The translations under genes were made by a program, and so were the position numbers. Below are positions 35,101 through 49,178 of a stretch of 64,000 nucleotides of DNA, piece after piece. Location of the stretch: NCBI RefSeq assembly GCF_000499845.2, contig NC_023756.2, positions 41,169,393 to 41,233,392 of the forward strand, in the 5' to 3' direction. The stretch's first letter is position 1. Each line of letters begins with the position of its first letter. A model generated the notes under the pieces. It searched no databases and was not told where the DNA came from. It saw only the letters and a program-made list of their open reading frames with translations. This DNA comes from Phaseolus vulgaris. Its lineage: Eukaryota > Streptophyta > Magnoliopsida > Fabales > Fabaceae.

Positions 35101-36265
35101 AGTTGGGTCTGTTATAGAAACTGGATCAGAAAACTTAGGAAGATGAAGTTACAGTGATAAGAGAGACAAACTCCTTTAATAAAAAGTATTACAAAAACAC
35201 TAACTCTTGGTTCTTTGAGGGTCCAAAATCCTTCCACATATAGTTTTTCCTTCTCTTTTCTCTAGACCCCAAAAGTATTTATACAAGCCTCTCTTATTCT
35301 TTAACTAACTCTATTGACATGGTAACTAACTCGTAACTACATCAATTAGCTATATTCACATCTCCCTTATTTCTTCTCTCATAAACCTTTGTAATAAGAG
35401 TTCGTATGCTATCAGTCTGGAACAAGCATGTTTTTTTGAAGTGTTTCCTTTATCATGAAAGGTATTTGACCAAATTCTTGAAAATTCTGATCAGGAAGCC
35501 TATCCAACCTTTTCACTGACTGGAAAAGGACACCTGATCTTATTTTGAAATTAACAGTGATGCTGCCTCTGGTCGGATGGAGAATATATATGCTACAGTT
35601 GTATTTTGTGCTCGAGCTTTTTCCTGACTTTCCACTTCTTCCGTTGACAGATTTAACAAAAAATACCAGCTACTGGAAATTTTAATTATTAAGATGTAAG
35701 ACACCATATGGAAACTACTGCATAAATTGTGGATCTTTTGGACTGTTCATTAGAAGATACGTACATTATTTTTGTTTTGTTATTTCCTAAACATTTACGA
35801 CCCGGGAAAAATTCTTTACTGTGTCTTTATGTAAGAGAGTCTTTAGTTGACTGAGCTGAGTCTAAGAAAATAAATACTCAACTGCATATAAGGCCATAGA
35901 TAATAATTTTAGAAATGAATGTCTTAACTTATTAAATGAATCCTTACGGGCAAGAAGTTCACTTCATTTTGAACATTGTATGGTTTTGTATTTTTGTTCA
36001 AAAATCTGAAAATTTGATGAATGCTTCAGGTTCTGAATTTCAGGATCTGGTACCTATAGGGACTCGTTGTCTTCTGATCCAACCAGTCTTACATGTTTCT
36101 AATGAGAGTGATACTGGCTCGCAAAACCCTGATGGATTCATTCTGCTGGCTTCAACTACAAGGTATGCATTTAGCAATAAAGACAAAGCCTGGATTGCAG
36201 CCGTTGCAAACAAATATAGAGGTAATAGTCTGCATTCTATAGGAGGCCTCTTTCTTCCTATTTAA
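29145..36265 (+). CDS. CCB2: Cofactor assembly of complex C subunit B 2 (CCB2/HCF208), chloroplastic
   Basis: Thylakoid membrane factor needed for covalent attachment of haem ci to cytochrome b6 (family knowledge). Exons with consistent phases: 29145-29337 (MNNIGTICLKPCIPF start, transit-peptide-like, glutamine run, ending LRFTLG), 33260-33378 (IPGLDESYLPRWIGYGFGSLL), 33501-33572 (STEVLGLSLASFS to GKFLK), 33977-34120 (GAQPVDEKTIPDG to NTNAIAM), 34742-34895 (LILIQGEICARGYW to YFPQDA), and 36030-36221 (GSEFQDLVPIGTRC to AAVANKYRG). The two hydrophobic stretches in exons two and three are the expected membrane helices. After 36221 a good donor GTAATAG appears; reading through it gives a stop at 36265, so the last codons are either read-through or lie in an unlocated exon. 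Intron 1 is 3.9 kb because of a LINE. Confidence 0.93.
29348..33088 (-). mobile_element. Decayed L1-like LINE in CCB2 intron 1
   Basis: Minus-strand, 5'-truncated non-LTR element lying antisense in the first CCB2 intron. A 17-bp direct repeat, ACATTGGGTCTCTCTCT, occurs at 29331-29347 (exon 1/intron 1 junction) and at 33072-33088 next to the 5' end of the reverse transcriptase region, as expected for a target duplication. A short T run (29350-29355) sits inside the left copy, compatible with a poly-A tail in minus orientation. The left ~1 kb of the span is not obviously LINE and may be a second insertion or original intron. Confidence 0.6.
29400..29790. other. GC-richer island in CCB2 intron 1 with ACTCG motifs
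   Basis: Several ACTCG/ACTCGT repeats (29470-29560), then GTCGTCTTTCTCGCCTCGCC-type sequence, and a splice-like TTTTCAGGTAGG at 29730-29741. It is unlike ordinary intron sequence and looks like the 5' part of a transposon or captured gene leader. The 207-residue frame over it starts in CCB2 exon 1 and is not a separate gene. Confidence 0.3.
30728..33093 (-). pseudogene. LINE reverse transcriptase and zf-RVT region
   Basis: Order on the minus strand: linker EAEIRDAVWQCEGSKS (33093-32881); reverse transcriptase core at 32772-32071 with SAFIRGRELLDSILVANE, VDYEKTYDSM, GLRQGDPTAAFLF and QFAEDT; thumb/connection region KIAWIKWENLCKPKEVGGLG (31973-31563); and zf-RVT-like part (31347-30728) with W and C/H positions. 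Frame breaks between each block make it non-functional. The polymerase motif FADD is FAED here (residue 153, about 32314-32316), a catalytic-site change. No endonuclease domain is present. Confidence 0.85.
33573..36029. other. CCB2 introns 3-5 with LTR-like remnants
   Basis: Introns 3 (33573-33976), 4 (34121-34741) and 5 (34896-36029). Within intron 4 a stretch at 34480-34730 and within intron 5 a stretch at 35090-35430 have LTR-like features (TATAAAT-type box on the minus strand near 35275, CT-rich ends) but no matching partner was located, so they are only suspected retrotransposon LTR remnants. Confidence 0.3.
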
Positions 36266-36360
36266 ATGTGAGCCCGTTGTGCAGATTTATTGTTGGAGTG
36301 GCTAGTGGTATTTTATTTTGATGTTTATGTGGAACTGAATAAAGTGGTCTATAGCTTATT

Positions 36361-36652
36361 TGCAACCTTATTTTGAGAATAATTCCAAGGATTTTAATAT
36401 TTCACACTGCGTTTTTTAACTTTATTATTAGTTGATTTGTACATTATAAGATATAAAGGAAGTGGTATGAAAATCATTGGGTTGTTTAGCCCGTTGCAAC
36501 CTGAAGAAGTAGACTACAACATATTAGCAACTTTTGTAAGAATAATTCTAAGCATTTGAACAATACATAAGATTTGTTTTTATATTGAATTATTTAGTTG
36601 ATTTGTAGATTGTAAGATCTAAAGGAAGCACTGTGAAAATCATTAGATTGTT
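36361..36652. repeat. Diverged tandem duplication, ~166-bp period
   Basis: The block containing GAATAATTCCAAG, TTAGTTGATTTGTACATT and GGAAGTGGTATGAAAATCATT is repeated as GAATAATTCTAAG, TTAGTTGATTTGTAGATT and GGAAGCACTGTGAAAATCATT. It lies in the 3' part or downstream flank of CCB2. Confidence 0.65.
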
Positions 36653-38051
36653 TACAACTCAACTTATAGTCTTATCTTCCTTAATTTATATATGCTTGAA
36701 CTGAAGTTTCATGAACTGTACTTCTATTTAGCTTATAGATATTAGCTTCACTCACCTACTGTGGCTGTGTCTCTTTTATTATTGATATTTTGCTGTTAAT
36801 AAGCACAGCCTGCTGTTTATCAAAGACAACAAAAGACATGTGATATGCACTGCCATTTCAATAAATTATAACAAAATCTGAAACACAGAAAAACATTTAT
36901 TCTGTTGCCATTTCATACTTTTGAAAATCTTTACTGTTGAAAGGTTTTGAATACTTCCATCAATTTGTGTTTTACCCTATTTATGATCATCTATGGTTGA
37001 GAACAGGCTTCATTTGGTTTAGAAAATTGAACCACATATGATATGCACTGCCATTGTAAACTATTTATGACACAGGTAGGGTGGTCTAGCCATCTGATTT
37101 TACCCAAGGCAATGCAAGAGTATTTGTTGTACAAAGAAAATGAAGCATGAAATCTGTGGTACAGGGAAATGGATGGCATAGGATTTAACAGCTCAAAATC
37201 AAGACTTTCTTGTTTAAATTAAGGGAAGAAATTAGGACATTGAAGACTCAAGTGGAATATGTGAGGAGGGACTGATTTGCAAGCATTGGGATGAGGATTG
37301 GAGGTCAGTCAGTGGCAGTTCTTGGACTATGAACATTACCTACAAATTTTGGACAAGTGGGTGGTGGTGCATTGAATCGAATTTGAATCAATGGAGGCAT
37401 CTCAAATATGAAAATTACTATTCGTCTTCATACAATGTCTAGCTTGTTCATCAAGGGTTTGTTTTGACCAGTTTTCTTATAAGCTCCTTCTAAGAGAGAA
37501 AAGAAAAACAAAGAAAAATTTAAATACCTTTTCATAAATTAAAATTAACCTATAGATAAACTCATTTGTTTAAGTTCTCGAATGTATGTTTCCTAATTTT
37601 TTATTTTAAACTCGTGCATAAGTTAATTTTAGTAATGAAAAAACAAATTTAATTTTTTTTTCTTAGAAAGAGTTTATGGAAAAATTGGTCAAACAAGTTT
37701 TGGTCTTACATATATTCTTTATATGGATTTACCAGAATTCAATGATGTATATAAGTTGGTCTTACTGCTGCAGTTACCATGTTGATCTGATATTCGGGTT
37801 AACCATGTTAATCATGTTAATGTCTCAATCTAGTTTTTCTCTACACTCCATAAATAGATTTATAAAATGTTTTTATTTTAATATGGAATATCAAAATTGC
37901 GGATTGAGTAAAGTTAAAAAAATCTAAATTGTATTTAAACTTTGAATTTTTATGATTCATGATGGGGAAGAATATTAGAATATGATATTGTAGATTTTAA
38001 AAGAAATGTGATATATGTAAGAAAGATGTGTTTCAAGAGGTAACTGAGCAA
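36653..38051. other. CCB2 3' region and intergenic DNA
   Basis: No further protein homology recognised. If CCB2 has a final exon beyond 36221 it should lie here, but no short exon with a stop could be chosen convincingly. Confidence 0.5.
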
Positions 38052-38450
38052 AACATTTAGGGAGTTTCTTCCTGCACCGTCACATTTTTTTTTCTGCTAC
38101 ATTTTTCTTCCTGCACCCTACATTTTTTTAAAATACCAAAATTACACTTTTACAGTTTTATATGATTCTGGAATAATGGTTTCGAAAGCAAAAAGTATTT
38201 TTGGAATAGGGGTTATGTAACTAATGAGTGTTTCCACAATAAGAAATTCGGAATCCAGAATAAGAAATTGGAAGACAAAAAAATCATTTCAGAATATTCT
38301 TTCTAGAATATATTTTTTTGATTTTTTCAATGGTAAATCCAGAATTAATAAAATGTATTCTGGAAAATATGTTCTAGAATATTTTGAAAAGAGCAATCTA
38401 AAAATCATTTTTAAAAGGGGTAAAACACATGCAGGAAGAAGTAAGGATGA
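38052..38450. mobile_element. Possible short inverted-repeat element
   Basis: TTCTTCCTGCACC near 38065 (again near 38109) is matched in inverted form by GCAGGAAGAAG near 38432-38442. The interior has several TTCTAGAATA and ATTCTGGAA palindromic pieces. Target duplication was not identified. The 110-residue frame over it (38224-38556) has no recognisable domain. Confidence 0.35.
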
Positions 38451-38825
38451 AAAAACAGCCAGATTGTGGGTAATGAATCCTATAGGAGATGCTAGAGACC
38501 ACTCTTTTTACTTTTTGCATTGCAGCACTGATTTTCATAATTTTTTTGACAAGTAACATTTTACCAACTATAAATATTACCTTACCAAAACTTGTTTTTG
38601 TAAGATTTCTGAAAACTGAAAACTGAAAAAGAAAATGAAAGATCTAGATAAATTCAAGACAGCTTTAAAGAGAAAAAAAATTCAGAGAATTGAGAGTAAT
38701 CTAGGGAACATCGAACATATAAATGGATATTTTATAGGCCCAACATAAAAATAAAAACAATTTAAAAGAGGGCATTTGTTTTACCACCACCCTATTTTCT
38801 TTCTCCACCTAGGAGAAGTTCAAAT

Positions 38826-39290
38826 TATTCCTAAGTTAGAAATATTTTAAATTGTATAATTTAAAAATATATTTTGAATTGTATAATTTGAAACTCAAAA
38901 AATGTATTTTAGATGGTACAATCAGAACGTATGTACTATGGATTGTACAATTCAAAATATATTTTTAAATTTTAAAAATACATTTTGAATTGTATAATTT
39001 AGAAGAATTTCTCAATCACATGATCTAAAAATTCATAACTATATTTTAGATTATGTAATCTAAAATTTATTTCTAAATTACATTTCAGGATTATACAATC
39101 CAAAATACGGTATTCTTGAATTATATAATTTAAAAATTATATTTTATAGAAATTACATAATCTAAAGATCTAGAAATGTATTTTGAATTAAACAATGCAA
39201 TCCAAAAAAATTAAAAATTTAACCGAGATAAGTTTTCAGATTACGCTATCTTTAGACATAGGATTAGGATTGTGTAATTGAAAACATACT
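38826..39290. repeat. Degenerate repeat region based on TTGTATAATTTAAAA
   Basis: The motif ATTTTGAATTGTATAATTT and variants (ACAATCCAAAAT, TACAATTCAAAAT, on both strands) recur ten or more times across ~460 bp without a strict period. Inverted copies give it strong folding potential. No coding signal. Confidence 0.6.
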
Positions 39291-40076
39291 TATCGAATGA
39301 TAAATGTTATGGTTCATATTTATGATCTTCGTAGTGCTCCCGAGTCTCGTATGGTTCATGTAATCCAAGTATTCTTGTTGCAGCAATATTATTCCTATGT
39401 AAGGGTTGGTGCAACAAACACCCCAACATTAAAAATATTTAATGCCACATAAGAGGAACAGGCCTAGGGGCAAGTTACATCAGAAAACTTGCATCTTGCA
39501 ACAATAACGAAGTTGACCACAAACTATTAAGAGAAAGTAGAAATAAGTTATAAGATCAGTGAAGGACAATGCAGAAAATGCTGCTACAAACAATTATGAC
39601 TCACACCACGTAACATACGCGTTTTCATGCCAAATTCTTTTGCCTATTTAAGAATGAATCATTATTTTAACATCTTAGAAGTAGGAGGTATGTTACTGCA
39701 TCACAACTAACCTTAACCTTTGTAGATTATTAACAACACATCCTACAAGAAAATTATGATATAAAAGAAAATTATGATATAAAAAGGTGGTAAAAAAATG
39801 GTAATTCTTTAATATATATTTACATACTCCATGTATAGAAAATATATAAAGTGTATACATACTATTTTTCTTCAACTAATTATATAGTGATATATTAATT
39901 ATGGAATTATATCATTATCAAATTACGTATAATTGTGTATAATAATTATTCACAATAATAATATTTTTTTTTGTGTGAGATGGACCAAGTTGAAGTGTCT
40001 ATGAACTAGCAATTAAACTTGGAATTTTTGATGAACAAGTTGTTGTAAAACAGAATCTCTTTTTGTAAAATAGATT
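39291..40076. other. Intergenic DNA
   Basis: No gene recognised; an AT-rich segment near 39740-39980 follows ordinary non-coding sequence. Confidence 0.6.
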
Positions 40077-40127
40077 CTATAATATTGCAAAACAGAAAAA
40101 CTTAGAAACAGAGCATGTGCAGAAATG

Positions 40128-40480
40128 GAAATCTGAGTGAGCGCACAAACCTCCAAAACCCTCGTTCGTAGAGGACCAACGCTCGGAACCCTCGTTTCTT
40201 AGAGGTTGAACGTGGGATAGAGTCCCAACGTTCCGCAACCTAAGGGGACCTCCAGTAACGGTTCCTACCTTGAATGAGTCTTTCAGAACGTGCGTGCTCT
40301 CAACAGATCCAATCTGCTCTGCACTCTCCGGGAAGACGTTGTCTTTCTCTCCGTGGAAGCAGAGTTGCTCATGTAGTGGGATGCGGTTACTTTCTTCATC
40401 TATAAAAGCCGCAACCCTTTGCTTCAGAAGACACAACTCTCACTCATCTTCTTCATCTTCTTCACCCAACACCACAGTGA
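40128..40480 (-). other. Exon-like, GC-richer segment without a start codon
   Basis: A minus-strand frame (40436-40077) reads KQRVAAFIDEESNRIPLH and then GSVESTHVLKDSFK, ending at a good donor (AAG/GTAGGA, about 40265). No in-frame ATG lies upstream, and a near-direct duplication (GAACCCTCGTTTCTTAGAGG and ACCCTCGTTCGTAGAGG) follows. It looks like a captured exon or transposon piece. No family is recognised. Confidence 0.3.
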
Positions 40481-40619
40481 AACTCCTCTTCCTATCACCT
40501 TTAATTTATAGTTTTCTCTTTCATCTTTATTAGATTATTTTTGGATAAATCTTACTTATACCTAGAAAACAAGTCAAACCCATGAACGGACTCTCTCTAA
40601 TCGATTTTTCACCTAATTT

Positions 40620-41165
40620 TTTTATCTAGGATAACGAGCTAATTAAGAATCCTTTATTTTTTTTTTACCTAATCGCTCTTTTGATTTTGGAAAAAAGATA
40701 TTTATCAATATACTCTTTCTTTTACACATTTATCGCTATCCCAAAATACCAATAATGGAAACTAGCTATATAGTTAGGACTCATAAAAAAAATAACCCAT
40801 TCACCAGAAAAGCTTTTCCCACATCAAGCACTAACCTCTTTTTAACGTACAATTAGATGGGGTAATGATCCAAATAAAAAATAAATGAAAGCTCGATGCT
40901 TTTTGTTTCCCTATTAGAATTAGAACCACGAAGTTCTATCCCTTTATTAATGAAACCCAACTTAATTTTTTTTTAGGAGCCAAAAATTCAAACAAAAATT
41001 TGAGCTGGATCCTATAAGAATGAAATATTTTTAAAATTCTTCATTGATACGACATGCTACTTTTTCCAGTCATTCCTTTCTGGATCAGTCGTGGTTTTAC
41101 AAGCTCTACCAATAGTATCGACGAACCGATTTCTTCATAGAAATGTGTAAAAAATAGAGTCGCTC
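40620..41165 (-). other. trnK-UUU group II intron, 5' part
   Basis: Sequence following the trnK 5' exon on the minus strand, the region that precedes matK in plastids. matK itself is not reached, so the intron is cut at the left joint. The intron begins GAGCG, close to the group II consensus GUGYG. Confidence 0.6.
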
Positions 41166-41202
41166 TTAAAAGCCGAGTACTCTACCATTGAGTTAGCAAC
41201 CC
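41166..41202 (-). tRNA. trnK-UUU: trnK-UUU 5' exon (plastid-derived, split gene)
   Basis: The 37-nt 5' half of plastid tRNA-Lys: acceptor GGGTTGC, D-arm TAACTCAATGGTAGAGTA, and the anticodon-stem side ending CTTTTAA. It ends at the group II intron. The 3' exon is missing, so no functional tRNA can form from this copy. Confidence 0.9.
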
Positions 41203-42029
41203 CAATACAATTTAAAAAAGAAGGTGGATGTTTATACCCAATCGCAATCAAAAAAATAAAATTACAAAATGGAATTGTCTAAAAAACTAAAAAATGCTAT
41301 ACCACCTATTTATATACTATGGTTATACATTATATAATAATATAGAAGACTCTCTATATTCGTATATATAGATCTATTCTTTTCGTATATATATATATAT
41401 TCATGTTTACCTTTGAATTCACTTACTGATTAATCAATCAAGTTTTTCTTGTTTTTATCGCAGAAACAAAACTAATGAACCTACAATTTGATGAAGTAAT
41501 AACGCCTATTTCACGTAAGTAATTTGATCAATTTATTCACGATCGGATTATATTTATTTGATACACTGTTGTCAATATTAGTATTGAAAAGTATTGAAAA
41601 AAAAATACAACATAATACTAATAATCTTATTAATTCGATTCTTTAGTATTATGTTATAATTAGTTCTAAGAAAAATTATGGAAATATATATATATTTTTT
41701 TATTCTAAAATGATATTCTAAACTAAAAAAATGTATAAAATTATAGAAATATAGAAATCAATAGGAAAATCAAAATTGAATATAGAATATTGAATATAGA
41801 ATCAATTTCATATAGAAATGGAACAGCCTCCCTATTATGTAAAATTCACATCGAAAAACGAAATAGCCGGTTTCCCTTATAAATTGTAATAAATTTTTTC
41901 GTAAAATCTCGTCTACTTAATTACGCTTCTATTCCAATACGAAACATATAAATATATTGAATAATTAAGTATCTTTGTATTCAGCTCAATCCTTCTTTTA
42001 GGAAAAGATTGTGCCGAGTTTAATTGCAA
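41203..42029. other. rbcL-trnK spacer (plastid)
   Basis: AT-rich plastid spacer. The adjacency of rbcL and trnK is the product of the papilionoid 50-kb inversion (established knowledge). No gene inside. Confidence 0.8.
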
Positions 42030-43484
<1,455 letters not shown>

Positions 43485-43633
43485 TTAAGAATTCTTGAAA
43501 CAATAAGGTCTACTCGATATGACTTAGGAGTTAATGAAATCTTTTATAAAAATAAACTCATATTATCAATTCATCCCAAAGGTTCGTTATTATTAAATTA
43601 AACGATGGTATTTGATTTGTCAAATACATCATT

Positions 43634-43663
43634 ATTGTATACTCTTTTCTCTGTATGGCGCAA
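43634..43663 (-). promoter_or_regulatory. rbcL plastid sigma70-type promoter
   Basis: On the minus strand, TTGCGC (43663-43658) and TACAAT (43639-43634) are separated by 18 bp, matching the known PEP-dependent rbcL promoter. It lies about 175 bp upstream of the rbcL start. It needs plastid polymerase and would be silent in the nucleus. Confidence 0.85.
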
Positions 43664-46124
<2,461 letters not shown>

Positions 46125-46204
46125 CAAGTTGATGCGTCCAAATATCCGAAAACAAAAAAAAGAAAAAAGAAACAGTTAGAAAAAAAGAAAAAAGTAAGTA
46201 GAAA

Positions 46205-46243
46205 AACTTATTAGATACCACAGTCAAAGGTATCTAATAAGTT
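46205..46243 (+). terminator. 3' stem-loop of the atpB-atpE transcript
   Basis: A perfect 15-bp inverted repeat (AACTTATTAGATACC at 46205-46219 and its complement at 46229-46243) with a 9-nt loop, 80 bp after atpE. In plastids such hairpins stabilise mRNA 3' ends rather than terminate efficiently. Its perfection is further evidence of recent plastid origin. Confidence 0.85.
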
Positions 46244-46250
46244 CTAACTA

Positions 46251-46323
46251 TACCTACTATTGGATTTGAACCAATGACTCCCGCCGTATGAAAGCAATAC
46301 TCTAACCACTGAGTTAAGTAGGT
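46251..46323 (-). tRNA. trnM-CAU: trnM-CAU, elongator tRNA-Met (plastid-derived)
   Basis: 73-nt cloverleaf: acceptor ACCTACT paired with AGTAGGT, anticodon loop TTTCATA with anticodon CAU, T-arm GGTTCAAATCC. No intron, no CCA encoded. Placement next to atpE is the normal plastid order. Intact, so in principle transcribable by Pol III. Confidence 0.93.
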
Positions 46324-46830
46324 AATTGACGACTCCCCCTAAAGAAGAGTACTCATCTATCAGATCAATTGATTATAAATGTAATATTACTTATAAGCAA
46401 TACCAACGCCCATTCAAATAATCTAATAAAGATGAAAAAGAACTATTGAAAAAGAATTGATTAAGATTGGATTTGATCTATATCAAAAGAATAAATTATT
46501 TCATTTCAAAATGGATTCTTGAAGTCATTCTAATCATAACACTAAATTCATTTTATTGATACATAAATGTACTCACAAATTCAAATATTTCATCGAATCA
46601 TTGATAAAATAGATTCAATATGTTCTGTCCCTAAAGCAAATTTTAATTTTATTTTTTTATTGAAAAATTATTTTCAAAAATTTGCGGATCTCTATCCTTC
46701 TTACCTGACCCAATTTCCAAAATGCATATACTATTTGGATAAATCTATTAACATCAGACTTTTTTTTGAATATCATAAAAATTTTGAATATATATGTTGT
46801 TCTGGTTTAGAGTTTTGGTAGAAGAATACA
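46324..46830. other. Plastid spacer beyond trnM, joint region
   Basis: The first part reads as the plastid trnM-trnV spacer; trnV itself is absent. An 84-codon frame at 46567-46821 is not a gene I recognise. The transition to nuclear DNA lies in this interval. Confidence 0.5.
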
Positions 46831-48800
46831 AACAAATTTTGGCAACTAATTAAAGTTGGTAGGGACAAGTGTAAGTTGTTTTGGTTGTGATGTAGTGAAG
46901 AGGGTGAGTGAAATGATGAAATGAATTAGGACCTGGTACCTTGGAGTGCCGAATTGCGCCATTCAAAGCCTCATTCAAGACATAACAGATGACAGCAGAG
47001 GTGATTAAATAATGCTAAGTTTGTGAGTACCACTTCACATTAACTCACACAGATAACCCAAATTCCCAAACCCATATATAGCATGTACTTCATTATTGCC
47101 ATTTCTTGGGACACCACAAAGGTCACATTCACACACCCAGTAGAATTCAATCTTTATTCAAGATTAAACACAACTTCAACAAGTTGCTTTGGCTTTATTG
47201 CATGCATCCCAAGAACACTGTGTTAGATTACTTTCTAACTTCATCACATATCACCTTTGCACAAAAATGTTTAACTTTGTAAGACTATTAACTATTCATA
47301 GTTTAAGAGAAAAATTTGATTCATTTTTTGATTTCAATGAGTTTGATCTTTTAATCTGATGTTAAGAGATTTATCCAAAATGATAAGAATCCACTGCTCC
47401 ATCTACCTCCATTCCTATGAGCCACAGCAACCCCAGTTCCATTGAGTGCTTCATTTATTGCTATCAGTTTCCCAAAGGGATGCATAATGCATGGGACACA
47501 TTTGTTTGCAATGAATCAAAGCTGAGTATTGAAAATGCATATATCTTGTTAAGCATGAACCAAAATTCTTGGACATTTTGATAATTCAAGCCTATGCCCT
47601 AGAGAAGATACTACTTTTAGGTGATCATGTATGCAGCATATATATGCCCCCCTTCCCCATTTGTTGTTAAGGACTTTTCTTTGTTTATTGAAGTTCATTG
47701 GTGGGGATTTTGTGGCAGTGATTGGGACAAAATGCTTGGCACACTTGCCTTGAAGCAGATGCCAAGTGGTCCATGTGTGGTCAAATGTGCAAAAAACCAA
47801 TGAGGCAGCCATGTGCCCCTGCCACTACTATGGGGGAAAACATGTGAAGTGAGTAGTCAAATATCAATATATATGTCACACTAGACTCTACTAGAAACTA
47901 AGAAAAAAAACAGGGAGAAAAATACTATACACAAGACATTGAAGAAGGGGAAAAAACAAAAATAATACAAAGTTTTGCAGATCTGGCACCTCCCTGAGAT
48001 AAACTATTTTGCTGACTTTAACTCAAGACATTGTATTTCACAAACAACTTGCCATCATTTGTTCATATTCAACTTTGAGACTTTAAAGATTAGCCCCTCA
48101 ACTTACTCAGATTTTATTCAAGAGACTAATCTTCTTTTAGTTCTTCCATATTCATATAGAGACAAGATCAAATCCTTGACCAAATACTTGTTTGAGAGAT
48201 ATGATGTTTGATACTTCTCATAACTTCTGCATAATTAATTCAGAAAAAGGGACTAACCTCTTCCAGAAACTGTTGGTCACATGCTTAAGAGACTTGACTA
48301 TCTATCAACCATATTTCACCAGTCAATTTCCATGATTCAAGAGACTAATCTCTTTCAAAAAAATGTTCTTCCTTACACATGAACCTCATCAGATTAAACT
48401 TCTTGATCACATATTTATCTGAGTATACCATGTTGACACTTGTCATGATTTGTGAATCTAGTTAATTCATTTAAATGACTAACTTCCTTCAAAAGATGTT
48501 ATGTTATATACAAGAACCTAAGACTAACCCTTGATCAAGAGTTATGATGATTAGAAAATCATGTTACATTGTGTTAATGTTTATAATGATTGTTGAACTG
48601 AACACAATTAATTCATTTAAAGGGTGTTGTTTCGTGCACATGCATTTGAGATCAAATCCTTAATCAGGTTTTTAAGAGACATAATTAGTCACTATCATTA
48701 AATATAAATTAATTTTAAAGATAAAGAATAATTAATTATTATATAATAGATACTATATTAGATATTAAAAAGATTATTTATATTTAAAGTAGTTTATATT
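46831..48800. other. Intergenic, moderately GC-balanced region
   Basis: Less AT-rich than typical intergenic DNA here, but no protein homology. It could hold a non-coding transcript; I looked for common plant microRNA sequences and saw none. Frames at 47549-47812 and 47975-48211 have no recognisable domains. Confidence 0.4.
48100..48560. repeat. Degenerate tandem block with GAGACTAATCT motif
   Basis: Motif variants TTCAAGAGACTAATCT (48115 and 48334), AGGGACTAACCTCTTCC (48245) and ATGACTAACTTCCTTC (48475) recur every ~100-130 bp with shared AGATCAAATCCTTGA-type blocks. Divergent, with no coding role evident. Confidence 0.45.
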
Positions 48801-49178
48801 CACTACAAGAAAATCATCAAATAAAAATTAACTTTTGAGAACAAAAATAATTAGTTGCTATATTAACTAAATTAAAGATCATTTTAGAAATTAAAAAAAA
48901 AATTGGTTTCTAAATTAGTTTCTTTGTTAAATAGTTTCTAAATTGTTATCTAATTAGGTACCAAAGTTTTAACTACTAATTATTTAGATTCTAAATTTAG
49001 TAGCAAAAATCTTTGTCGCTGATTAGATATCAATTTAAAAACTATTTAACAATAATAAAAATTTATTTAGAAACCAATTTTTTTAATTTTTAAAATGGTC
49101 TCTAATTAGAAACCAATATAGTAACTAATTATTTTTTGTCTCTAAAATTGGTTTCTATTTAATGATTTTCTTGTAGTG
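48801..49178. mobile_element. CACTA-type miniature element, 378 bp
   Basis: Terminal inverted repeats CACTACAAGAAAATCAT and its exact complement at the right end (49162-49178), with 3-bp target duplication ATT (48798-48800 and 49179-49181). The interior is made of TTAGTTACTA/AATTAGAAACCA-like pieces in inverted arrangement and is non-coding. Sequence on both sides resembles a much older copy of the same family, so it appears nested in its own kind. Confidence 0.9.

Noticed and set aside
46567..46821. 84-codon frame after plastid trnM
   Set aside because: No plastid gene is expected between trnM and trnV and no family is recognised; likely spacer.
47380..47880. Possible microRNA precursor
   Set aside because: Compared by eye with common conserved plant microRNAs; none seen and no convincing foldback located.
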